Under the pieces are notes generated by a model. That model did no database searches. It was not told the DNA's origin and saw only the letters and a program-made list of their open reading frames with translations. 59,589 nucleotides of DNA from Paenibacillus validus NBRC 15382 (GTDB lineage Bacteria > Bacillota > Bacilli > Paenibacillales > NBRC-103111), in the NCBI RefSeq assembly GCF_004000985.1, contig NZ_BIMH01000034.1, positions 1-59,589 on the forward strand, given 5' to 3'. Shown piece after piece: positions 26,618 to 34,778 of the stretch. Numbering within the stretch: the first letter of the stretch is position 1; each line of letters starts with the position of its first letter. A program made the position numbers and the translations under genes.

Positions 26618-27691
26618 TTATAGAACTTCGCCCTTGCCGTAAAGAAGGGGCTCTTCCACTGTCGCGCTCTTCTTGCGTAAACTCCGGTCGTTCCACCAAT
26701 TTTCCAGCGTTCCGTAGATGCCGTTCGGCAGGAACAGCACGATCAGCACCATCACGGCGCCCAGAATCAGCTGCCATAGCGTCGGATACTGCTCGGACAG
26801 CAGGTTCGACAGCCAGTTGACCACGAACACCCCGACGATCGGCCCCATCAGCGTGCCTCTGCCGCCGATCGCCAGCCAGATCACAAGGCCCGTCGACATC
26901 GCGATACCCGTATCCTGCGGCGAAATAAAGCCGTTCATCGGCACGTACAGCATGCCCGCCAGCCCCGCCAGCAGTCCGGAAACCGTAAAGATGAAAATTT
27001 TATAGTTCGCCGGATTGTAGCTCAGGAAGCGGATGCGGCTCTCGTCCTCGCGGATCGACTTGATGACTTTGCCGAAATGGGATTGGGCCAGCCAGCGGGT
27101 GAAGAAAAAGGCCAGGACCGTGACGGCCAGCACGACATAATAATAGGAAGTAAGACTTAACGGCTCGCCGTTGATCGGAAACCGCGGCAGTCCCATCAAT
27201 CCGTTGAAGCCGCCCGTATAGGCCTGCAGGTTGATGACCAGCATTTCAAACAATTTGGCCAGCGCCAGCGTAATGATGGAGAAGTACACCCCGCTCACCC
27301 GGCTCTTGAATACGAAAAATCCTATGAGGGCCGCCAGCACCGCCGGCAGCGCCAATCCGAGAATCAGCGCCATCGGAATGCTTTGCAGCGGCTTCATCAC
27401 CAGCGGAATTTCCGTAATGTTGAAGCGGGACATAAAGGACGGAATCCCTTTTTGCAAGCTGTAAGCGAGGGCCAGCATATAACCCCCGAGCCCGAAAAAT
27501 ACGGCGTGCCCCAGGCTCAAAAGCCCGGTATAGCCCCAGATCAGGTTCAATGAAAAGGCGAACAGGATGAACACGATGAATTTTCCCATTAACTCGACGC
27601 GGAATTCCGAAGCGAACAATGGAAAGACGACCAGGAATACGAGAGTCAGCGCCGCAAAAGTATGGTTGAGACCGAATTTGTTCGTTGGCAC
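26618..27691 (-). CDS. urtC: Urea/short-amide ABC transporter permease UrtC
   Basis: 357-residue LivM-type permease with about ten hydrophobic segments. Family motifs: NLIWGYTGLLSLGHAVFFGLGGY near the start and RFLSYNPANYKIFIFTVSGLLAGLAGMLYVPM in the second half. GTG 27691 is 9 nt after GGAGG and only 6 nt after urtB. It pairs with UrtB to form the membrane channel. Confidence 0.93.
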   Translation of the reverse strand: MPTNKFGLNHTFAALTLVFLVVFPLFASEFRVELMGKFIVFILFAFSLNLIWGYTGLLSLGHAVFFGLGGYMLALAYSLQKGIPSFMSRFNITEIPLVMKPLQSIPMALILGLALPAVLAALIGFFVFKSRVSGVYFSIITLALAKLFEMLVINLQAYTGGFNGLMGLPRFPINGEPLSLTSYYYVVLAVTVLAFFFTRWLAQSHFGKVIKSIREDESRIRFLSYNPANYKIFIFTVSGLLAGLAGMLYVPMNGFISPQDTGIAMSTGLVIWLAIGGRGTLMGPIVGVFVVNWLSNLLSEQYPTLWQLILGAVMVLIVLFLPNGIYGTLENWWNDRSLRKKSATVEEPLLYGKGEVL

Positions 27692-27697
27692 AGCCTT

Positions 27698-28555
27698 CTA
27701 CCTCCTTTCCATCCGGAACAAACCTTCCGGCTTAAACCGAATGACTAGAATAATGAGCAGGAACACGACAATTTTCGCACCGGTTTCGCCCATAAATGTG
27801 GTCAGCAGCTGGTTGCTTTCGCCCATTGCGGCGGAGCCGAACACCGCGCCCATGAGAGACCCTACGCCGCCCAGCACGACGACCATGAAAGAATCGATCA
27901 TATAGTCGAGGCCCATCGTGGGCGACACGCTCTTGATCGGCGACAGAATCGCCCCGGCCAGTCCGGCCAGCCCCGCTCCGAAAGCGAAGGTATAGGCGTC
28001 GATACGGGAGGTGTTGATGCCCAGGCATTCGCACATATCCCGGTTTTGCGACACGGAACGGAGCTGGATGCCGAACTTCGTTCTGAACATGGCGAAGGCT
28101 GTGGCCAGCACCATCAATAAGGCGATCCCTGCAATAAACAGCCGGTAATACGGCAAGGCTACGTCCCCCACGTTCATCACGCCCTGGAACGGGCTGGTCA
28201 CGGATTTACCATCGGGACCGAAGATCATCCGGATCAGCTGCTGAAGAAAAATGGAGATACCGAAGGTGGCGAGCAAGGTTTCCATCGGTCGCCCGTACAA
28301 ACGGCGCAGCACAAACTTTTCCAGCAGCAATCCGACCAGCGCCGTCACAATAAAGCTGACGATCATGCCGACGACAAACGGCATATGCCCCACCGTGCAG
28401 ATCATATAGGTCGTGTAAGCTCCGATCATGATGAGCTCTCCATGAGCCATATTAATAATTTTCATCACCCCGAAGGTGATTCCCAAACCGATGGCGACGA
28501 TCAATAAAATACCCGCCACGCTGATTCCGTCGGCAAACTGCTGCATGATGCCCAT
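27698..28555 (-). CDS. urtB: Urea/short-amide ABC transporter permease UrtB
   Basis: 285-residue LivH-type permease with about eight hydrophobic segments. GLGITFGVMKIINMAHGELIMIGAYTTY and FGISIFLQQLIRMIFG are typical, as is VLGGVGSLMGAVFGSAAMGE near the C-terminus. ATG 28555 follows GGAGGACAAGG. It lies 72 nt after urtA, the usual wider gap after a highly expressed binding protein gene. Confidence 0.93.
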   Translation of the reverse strand: MGIMQQFADGISVAGILLIVAIGLGITFGVMKIINMAHGELIMIGAYTTYMICTVGHMPFVVGMIVSFIVTALVGLLLEKFVLRRLYGRPMETLLATFGISIFLQQLIRMIFGPDGKSVTSPFQGVMNVGDVALPYYRLFIAGIALLMVLATAFAMFRTKFGIQLRSVSQNRDMCECLGINTSRIDAYTFAFGAGLAGLAGAILSPIKSVSPTMGLDYMIDSFMVVVLGGVGSLMGAVFGSAAMGESNQLLTTFMGETGAKIVVFLLIILVIRFKPEGLFRMERR

Positions 28556-28627
28556 CCTTGTCCTCCTTTCGGCTCGGAAGGGAGTACGGAAAAGGCATGT
28601 TCCTTTTCCGCTCCGTCCGTCACCCTT

Positions 28628-29875
28628 TTACTTTTTCCAGGGTTCTTCGTGATTAGGGAACAAAGCTTTGGCCCAAGGCTCGGGATAGATCGGCTCTGTA
28701 GTGCTTTGAACGATTTCGAATTGGCCGCTCGCATTGATTTTACCGATCCGCGAGTTCAACCAGGCGTGGTTGTTTTCCGCATCGATTTTGACCGTTCCCT
28801 GCGGCGCTTTGATTTCAAGTCCGGCAAACGCGCTGATAATCGTCTCGGAGTTCGTTAGATCCGTCGCCTTTTTCAAAGCTTCGGCGAGCAGCAGCGTCGA
28901 GAAGTAGGAGGCTTCCATCACCTGCGTGATCGGCTCCGTCTTGCCGTATTTCGCCTGATAGGCATCGACGAATTTTTTGTTTTCCGGCGTATCCACCGTT
29001 TGGAAATAAGCGGCCGAAGAGATGTGCCCCTTCGCTACGTCGGCGCCCATCGATACGATCTCCGATTCGGCGGTAACGGGACTCGCGATCGGCATAACGG
29101 CCGGGTCCAAACCGTAGCTCTTGTACTGCTTATAGAAGGCGGCCACGCTGTCGCCGACGAGATCGGAGAAAATCACATCCGGCTTGGCTTCCTTGATTTT
29201 GTTGATCACGGACGCGAATTCCGATTGGCCGAGCGGCACGTACTGCTCGCCGACCACTTCGCCGCCGTTTTGCTTCAGCAGCTCCTTTACCTGTTTGTTG
29301 GTTTCAACCGGGTATACATAGTCGGAACCGATGAAATAAACTTTTTTGCCTACATTCTTGGTCAGCCATGGAACGAAATCCTGAAGCTGCTGATTGGGTG
29401 TGGTGCCGGTGTAAATAATGTTTTTGGAGTATTCTTCGCCTTCATAGTAGGTCGGATAAACGAGCACGCCCTTGTACTGCTCGACGATCGGCAGCATCGC
29501 CTGGCGGCTTGCGGAGCTGTATCCGCCCACGATCGCCGTAACCTTGTCCTGCTGGAGCAGCTTCTTGGCCTTCGTCGCGGCGCCGGAAGGCTCGGAGGCA
29601 TAGTCTTCCTGTACGGGGGCGATGGTTTTTCCGTTGACGCCGCCGTTTTTGTTGATCTCCTCGATGGCAAGCAGGGCCGCGTTCGCCATTCCTTTTTCCG
29701 TTACGGCCAGGGAGCCGCTCAACGAGAACAGGACGCCCACCTTGATCGCATCGCCGCCGGCTGCGGTATTCGTGGCGGCTGTGCCGCTCTGTCCTCCCGC
29801 GCACCCCGCAAGGACGGAACATGTCAGGATCATGGATAAAAGCGCCGATACGGTTTGTTTTTTGAACATTTTCAC
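28628..29875 (-). CDS. urtA: Urea/short-amide-binding lipoprotein UrtA
   Basis: 415-residue substrate-binding protein. A lipoprotein signal peptide (KKQTVSALLSMILTCSVLAGC, lipobox LAGC) anchors it outside the membrane. KVGVLFSLSGSLAVTEKG, VYPTYYEGEEYSKNIIYTG, FIGSDYVYPVETNKQVK and IKAPQGTVKIDAENNHAWLNSRI mark the UrtA/AmiC branch of type I binding proteins. GTG 29875 is 8 nt after GGAG; longer versions to 29923 have no ribosome site. It is the first gene of the operon, behind the sigma-54 promoter at 30012-30027. The activator protein across the intergenic region has a homologous domain. Confidence 0.93.
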   Translation of the reverse strand: MKMFKKQTVSALLSMILTCSVLAGCAGGQSGTAATNTAAGGDAIKVGVLFSLSGSLAVTEKGMANAALLAIEEINKNGGVNGKTIAPVQEDYASEPSGAATKAKKLLQQDKVTAIVGGYSSASRQAMLPIVEQYKGVLVYPTYYEGEEYSKNIIYTGTTPNQQLQDFVPWLTKNVGKKVYFIGSDYVYPVETNKQVKELLKQNGGEVVGEQYVPLGQSEFASVINKIKEAKPDVIFSDLVGDSVAAFYKQYKSYGLDPAVMPIASPVTAESEIVSMGADVAKGHISSAAYFQTVDTPENKKFVDAYQAKYGKTEPITQVMEASYFSTLLLAEALKKATDLTNSETIISAFAGLEIKAPQGTVKIDAENNHAWLNSRIGKINASGQFEIVQSTTEPIYPEPWAKALFPNHEEPWKK

Positions 29876-30011
29876 AAGTACCACTCCCATTTTCTTTTTT
29901 ATGCCCAGCCTTTCTAACAACACACTGCAAACCCCTTCCCTGATTTGTTAACTAATCTTACGCATTCAGATTAGATACAAACGGCGATTTGTGCTTTCGA
30001 TCTATTTAATA

Positions 30012-30027
30012 AGCAAATCTTGTGCCA
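30012..30027 (-). promoter_or_regulatory. Sigma-54 (-24/-12) promoter of the urt-ami-ure operon
   Basis: The minus strand reads TTGGCACAAGATTTGCTT across 30028-30011, matching the consensus TGGCAC-N5-TTGC(A/T). The invariant GG and GC are exactly 10 nt apart. Transcription would begin near 30000, about 125 nt before the urtA start. The neighbouring genes encode a sigma-54 activator and sigma-54 itself. Confidence 0.85.
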
Positions 30028-30199
30028 ACCGATCGAAATAATTGAAAAAAATTAAAAAAAATGATTCCGCCCTTCCCAAACACAGTTTTTATGCGGGAGT
30101 ATATATTACATTAAAGGTTATATATTTATTTAATTTTAACCCCTCTCCACGCCGAAATTAAAAAATAATAGGGATTGAACACAAAATGAACAAAAGTTG

Positions 30200-30216
30200 T
30201 GTTATAATAACTGACA
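30200..30216. promoter_or_regulatory. GlnR/TnrA-type nitrogen box
   Basis: TGTTATAATAACTGACA fits TGTnA-N7-TnACA with exact spacing. It lies 104 bp before the activator gene and about 200 bp upstream of the urtA transcription start. It overlaps a TATAAT (30203-30208), so it could repress or activate the activator gene with nitrogen status. Arms ACACAA/TTGTGT (30179-30202) overlap its left end and may be an activator site. Confidence 0.65.
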
Positions 30217-30320
30217 CATTGTAATATTATTGCTTTTTACCGTGTTTCACTTTTATTACATTTCATGGACACCAAGAGTGCGTCATATCCTATTACGAAC
30301 TAAAAGGGGCGTTATGTGAC

Positions 30321-33218
30321 ATGAACATGCAGGGCGGGGAACTGAAGGTGGGTATTTTGTTTTCCCTCACAGGACCTACGGGGATTACGGAACGGGGGCA
30401 GTATCAGGCCAGCCTGCTGGCGATCCGGCAAATCAACGAACAGGGCGGCGCCAACGGCAAACGGCTCATTCCGATTGTGGAGGATATTGCGTCGGACCCT
30501 TGCCTCGCAGCCCAAAAGGCGGAAAAGCTGATCGTATCTGACCGGGTCGCCGCCATTGTCGGCTTATATACGTCGGCCTGCCGCAAAATGGCTATCCCTG
30601 TATTGGAGAAACACGACACCCTGCTTTTCTATCCGACCTTATATGAAGGAGCCGAGCAGCACCGGAATATTTTCTACTGCGGTTCACTCCCCAACCAGCA
30701 GCTGCTGCATTTTATCCCCTGGATTATCGGACATCTGGGCAAAAGCTTTTATCTGATCGGATCGGATTACATTTATCCGCGGGAAACGAACCGTTATATC
30801 CGGCACCTGGTTGACAGCTGCGGGGGATCGATAATCGGCGAAACCTATGTCGCCCTGGGGGACACGAAGTTCAGCCAGCACCTGCAGGACATCCGCCGAG
30901 CCAGTCCCGACGTTATCTTCTCCACGCTGGTCGGCGACAGCGCAGGGGCCTTTTACCAGCAGCATTACCAATACGGCTTCAAGCAGCCGATCGCCAGTTC
31001 GATTACGGCGGAAACCGAAATCTCCGCGATCCAGCCTTCCTATGCCGCAGGACATTACTCCAGCTTTCCTTACTTTAATACAATCGACAATCCCGCCAAC
31101 CGGCAGTTCGTTTCGGAATACAGGCGCACCTACGGCACGGATACGATAAGCTCGGTGATGGAAAACGCCTATAACTCGGTGTTTTTGCTGGCTGAGGCGC
31201 TGCGCCGGTCCAAGGAAGCGTCCACGGACGCCATCCGCCGCGCCCTGTCCGGACTCAAGCTCGAGGCGCCCCAGGGGCAAATCGTCGTCGACCACAAAAA
31301 CCAGCATTTGTGGTTAAACTCCCGCATCGCCCGGGTCGATGACAGCGGCCGGTTTCAAATTGTGTGGGAATCGGAGACGCCCCTGCCTCCCGTTCCGTTC
31401 TTTGAAGCGGAACAGAAGCAGACGGACGCCGGACAGGAGGAGCTGTTCCGGGACGTACTGGAGAAGCGGTTGACGCGCAACGAGTTTCTGCTGAAGGAAT
31501 TAAAAAAGGCAACCGGATTTCTGCCCTTCACCTTCGCCTTTTTCGATCCCGAGGGCGTACTGCTGGACGTTTTTCCGGACGAGACACCGCCGGACCCGGA
31601 ACTGCTCCGACTGCTGCGCCTGGGCGGCAGCCAGTGGATTCGCCATCCGTTGGACAAATCCGGCATCGGCCTGGCCTTGACCGGGCATACGCCGTCTTAC
31701 ACAAGCGCCGATTTGCGGGAAATACCGGGGCTGCCGTCCTGGACCTCCGCGGGGCTGCCTGTCAAAAGCGAAGCGGACACCGTCCCTATGGGGGTGCTCG
31801 GCGTCTTTATCAAAAAGGGCGGCGAAGACGATGCCGGTTACCCGCTCGAAAGCTTGTCCCGGTTAGCCGCAGCCTGCGCCGAGCTTACCCGCAAACACGA
31901 CGACTACTTTTCCTTATCGAAAATGATGCAGGATGTGTCCGACCAGCTTTCCAAAAGCCTGTTCGTGCTGCGCAAAGGAAAAATCGCGTTCCATAACGAG
32001 GCGGGCCGGAATTTGTTATCGAGAAAACGCGATCTGGTGCATTCGGCTCTGTCGGATATTGCTTCGGACAACCGCGAGGAAGCGAACTACATGATGAGAA
32101 AGCAGGACTCCGACAGCTTATACGAAATTCAGATCGTCAAAAAAACGGAGTTTCACTATGTCTACTTCAAACAGTTGGGCCATCGCGCCACACCCGGCCG
32201 GAGGGACAAAAACAAGCTTACGACCAAAGAGCTGATCGGCTCTGACGGCAATTTCCTGCGGACCGTATCCCTGGCCAAATCCGCAGCGAAGACGAACGCC
32301 AACGTGCTGCTGCTCGGGGAAAGCGGTACAGGCAAGGAATTGTTCGCCCGCGCCATTCATAATGAAAGCGCGAGAAGAGATAAGCCTTTTATCGCCATCA
32401 ATTGCGCCGCTATTCCCAAAGAGCTGATCAATGCGGAATTGTTCGGTTATATGGAGGGCGCTTTTACAGGGGCCAAAAAAGGGGGAAATGCCGGCAAGTT
32501 CGAAGCCGCCAACGGGGGAACGTTATTTCTCGACGAAATCGGGGATATGCCGTTCGAGCTTCAGGCCACTCTGCTGCGTGTCCTTCAGGAGAAGGAAGTG
32601 ATCCGCGTAGGAGGGCACAAGCCGATTCCCGTGGATGTCCGCATCATTGCGGCAACCAACAAAAACCTGAACCAGGAAATCGCGTATAACGGGTCGTTCC
32701 GCAGCGATTTATTTTACAGGCTGAACGTGTTTACCATCGAGCTCGTGCCCCTGCGCGAACGGATCGGCGATGTCGCCGAGCTATCCGCCCATTTCATCGA
32801 GGAACTGTCGATCGAAACCGGCCGCCCGGCAAAAGAGATTTCCCCGGAAGCCATCAAGGTGCTGATGGACTATAGCTGGCAGGGGAATATCCGGGAGCTG
32901 CACAATGTGATGGAACGGGCGTTTTATTTATCCGACCGTTCGCCCCATATCAAGGTCATCCATCTGCCGCAGTACATTGTGCACAGCCTGCAGAACGAAC
33001 AGCCCGGAAATCAGCCGAATCTCGCGGAAATGTTCCAAAACTTCGACCACATCAAGGAAATCAAGCAAAAGGGAGAGGAAAGCGAGCGGAATGTGTATAT
33101 CCAGGCGTTGATAAGAAACAAGGGGAATATCAGCAGGACGGCCAAGAGCCTTGGGATCTCGCGAACTACACTGTACCGGAAGCTGGAGGAGTACCAAATC
33201 AAGATCGGCAAGGAATGA
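30321..33218 (+). CDS. Sigma-54-dependent activator with fused AmiC/UrtA-like amide/urea sensor domain
   Basis: 965-residue regulator with five modules. Residues 1-360 form a type I periplasmic-binding-protein fold without signal peptide, closest in wording to AmiC (LLFYPTLYEG, LIGSDYIYPRETN, EAPQGQIVVDHKNQH). About 395-525 is GAF-like, as in AcoR (SGIGLALTGHTP, GVLGVFIKKG). About 535-620 is PAS-like. Residues 635-885 are the sigma-54 AAA+ domain, with Walker A GESGTGKE (666-673), sigma-contact loop GAFTGA (713-718), Walker B TLFLDEIGD and LFYRLNVF. The Fis helix-turn-helix is NISRTAKSLGISRTTLYRKL (936-955). It is divergent from urtA. I infer direct amide or urea sensing in the cytoplasm. ATG 30321 has a weak site (AAAGGGGC); ATG 30327 is possible. 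Confidence 0.9.
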   Translation: MNMQGGELKVGILFSLTGPTGITERGQYQASLLAIRQINEQGGANGKRLIPIVEDIASDPCLAAQKAEKLIVSDRVAAIVGLYTSACRKMAIPVLEKHDTLLFYPTLYEGAEQHRNIFYCGSLPNQQLLHFIPWIIGHLGKSFYLIGSDYIYPRETNRYIRHLVDSCGGSIIGETYVALGDTKFSQHLQDIRRASPDVIFSTLVGDSAGAFYQQHYQYGFKQPIASSITAETEISAIQPSYAAGHYSSFPYFNTIDNPANRQFVSEYRRTYGTDTISSVMENAYNSVFLLAEALRRSKEASTDAIRRALSGLKLEAPQGQIVVDHKNQHLWLNSRIARVDDSGRFQIVWESETPLPPVPFFEAEQKQTDAGQEELFRDVLEKRLTRNEFLLKELKKATGFLPFTFAFFDPEGVLLDVFPDETPPDPELLRLLRLGGSQWIRHPLDKSGIGLALTGHTPSYTSADLREIPGLPSWTSAGLPVKSEADTVPMGVLGVFIKKGGEDDAGYPLESLSRLAAACAELTRKHDDYFSLSKMMQDVSDQLSKSLFVLRKGKIAFHNEAGRNLLSRKRDLVHSALSDIASDNREEANYMMRKQDSDSLYEIQIVKKTEFHYVYFKQLGHRATPGRRDKNKLTTKELIGSDGNFLRTVSLAKSAAKTNANVLLLGESGTGKELFARAIHNESARRDKPFIAINCAAIPKELINAELFGYMEGAFTGAKKGGNAGKFEAANGGTLFLDEIGDMPFELQATLLRVLQEKEVIRVGGHKPIPVDVRIIAATNKNLNQEIAYNGSFRSDLFYRLNVFTIELVPLRERIGDVAELSAHFIEELSIETGRPAKEISPEAIKVLMDYSWQGNIRELHNVMERAFYLSDRSPHIKVIHLPQYIVHSLQNEQPGNQPNLAEMFQNFDHIKEIKQKGEESERNVYIQALIRNKGNISRTAKSLGISRTTLYRKLEEYQIKIGKE

Positions 33219-33251
33219 ACTGCCCCCCTTGCCGCTGTCGCCGAGCAGACA

Positions 33252-34559
33252 TTACGAGCGGGCCGCGCGCCGGCTCGACGGGGCGATGCCCATCTCCTCC
33301 CTGTACTTGGCGACGGTTCTCCGGGAGATGCTGAGCCCGGCCGCCAGAAGAGCTTCCGCCAGCTGCTGGTCGGACAAGGGCTTGGCTGCGTTTTCCAACC
33401 GGATCAACTCTTTGATTTTCCGCTTGATATGATCCGCCGACACGGCCGGCCCTTCCGAGGCATAAACGCCCGATGCGAAAAAATATTTCAACTCGAATAT
33501 GCCCCTCGGCGTCTGCGCGAACTTCCCGGCAACCGAACGGCTGACGGTGGATTCGTGCATGCCAATCCGCTCCGCGACTTCCTTCAGCGAAAGGGGCGCC
33601 AGGCTGCCCTTTCCCGTCCGGAAAAACTCCGCCTGCGCTTTCACGACGGCTTCCGCCACGAGCCGCAGCGTCTTCTCGCGCTGGTACAGGCATTTCAGAA
33701 GCCATTCGGCGGAAGAAAGCTTCTCCTTCAAAAACTGCCGCTCCGGGTCTCCCGCCGCCGCCAGCTCCGACATTCCCTTGTAAAAGCCGTTGATCCTTAC
33801 GGACTTGGATATCGAGCGGACACGAATATCGAAACCTTCCTCCCTTTGTTCGATGACGATGTCCGGTATCACATAGTGGGGCTTGTCGGCTTGGAATATC
33901 GCCCCAGGGCGGGGAACCAGCGCCGTAAGCCGGCAGGCCGCCTCGCGGATCTCGTCGGCATCGGCCCTCAGCTCCTTGGCGATCCGCTTGATACGATTGG
34001 CCGCCAGATCCTCCAAATGTCCCTCGACGAGCCGGTAAACGAGACTGTCCACTCCGTGCGTAAGCCGCAGTTGAATAAGCAGGCATTCTCTCAAATTCCG
34101 CGCCCCTACGCCGGCGGGGTCCAGCTCCTGCACCCGGTTAAGGGCAAGGTCGACGATCGCCGGACTGATTCCGAGATCCCCGGCGACCTGCTCGAGCGGC
34201 AGCGCCAAATAGCCGTTATCGTCCAAATTGCCGATTATATACTTCGCCGCCTCGTACACTCCCGCAGGGAGGCCTGTCAGACAGTTCAGCTGGCGAAGCA
34301 GATGCTGCTCCAGCGTGGGGGCAGCGTTCGCCGCCATCGCAATGGGATCGTATTCCGGAGCAGCTGCGGAGCTCCCCGCTACCCCCCGATTATGGAGCAT
34401 CGTCCCGAAATCGGCTTCCAAAACAGGGTTTTCATCGGCCTGCTGATTGATAAATTCGATCAGCTCCATATTGGAGCTTTGGAGAATATACAGGCTTTGC
34501 TGCATGTTGGCGGTGACCGCCAGCTTCTGGGTTTGTGTCAGTACGAGTCTGTTGTTCAC
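33252..34559 (-). CDS. rpoN: RNA polymerase sigma-54 factor
   Basis: 435-residue sigma-54 (SigL). The N-terminal activator-contact region is LTQTQKLAVTANMQQSLYILQSSNMELIEFINQQ; the core-binding part includes QELDPAGVGARNLRECLLIQL; the -12-binding HTH is MHESTVSRSVAGKFAQTPRG; the C-terminal RpoN box is SRRTVAKYREEMGI, a slight variant of ARRTVAKYRE. GTG 34559 matches the usual N-terminus and SigL length; an in-frame ATG at 34616 adds 19 residues unlike the family and lacks a ribosome site. It is convergent with its activator (33-nt gap). Placement beside one activator suggests it mainly serves this operon, though it may act genome-wide. Confidence 0.95.
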   Translation of the reverse strand: MNNRLVLTQTQKLAVTANMQQSLYILQSSNMELIEFINQQADENPVLEADFGTMLHNRGVAGSSAAAPEYDPIAMAANAAPTLEQHLLRQLNCLTGLPAGVYEAAKYIIGNLDDNGYLALPLEQVAGDLGISPAIVDLALNRVQELDPAGVGARNLRECLLIQLRLTHGVDSLVYRLVEGHLEDLAANRIKRIAKELRADADEIREAACRLTALVPRPGAIFQADKPHYVIPDIVIEQREEGFDIRVRSISKSVRINGFYKGMSELAAAGDPERQFLKEKLSSAEWLLKCLYQREKTLRLVAEAVVKAQAEFFRTGKGSLAPLSLKEVAERIGMHESTVSRSVAGKFAQTPRGIFELKYFFASGVYASEGPAVSADHIKRKIKELIRLENAAKPLSDQQLAEALLAAGLSISRRTVAKYREEMGIAPSSRRAARS

Positions 34560-34738
34560 AGTGATCCCAGGCCCCTTTCTTACAAGAAAGTAACATAAAC
34601 CCTCTTTTTTCTTCATTAATTAACATCAATTATAATCATTTTCGGCGCAATCTCAAGAAGAAAATAACTTATTATGTTATTATATATAACATCAATAGAT
34701 GACAGCCTTCCGGTTTCGGTTTTCTTTCTTCTTTTTGG

Positions 34739-34744
34739 TATAAT
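34739..34744 (+). promoter_or_regulatory. Extended -10 of the aldo/keto reductase gene
   Basis: TGGTATAAT (TATAAT 34739-34744) with the TGn extension, 35 nt before ATG 34779. No strong -35 is visible. It lies in the 219-bp divergent gap with rpoN. Confidence 0.5.
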
Positions 34745-34778
34745 GAATATATTCCAAAAAAAGGAGATGAGTGGTAAC

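Noticed and set aside
30175..30208. TTGAAC ... TATAAT as sigma-A promoter of the activator gene
   Set aside because: Spacing is 22 bp, too long; the TATAAT may still be used with another -35 or an activator, so no promoter feature was called.
33429..34598. 389-codon plus-strand frame antisense to rpoN
   Set aside because: Shadow frame; the minus strand encodes all sigma-54 motifs.
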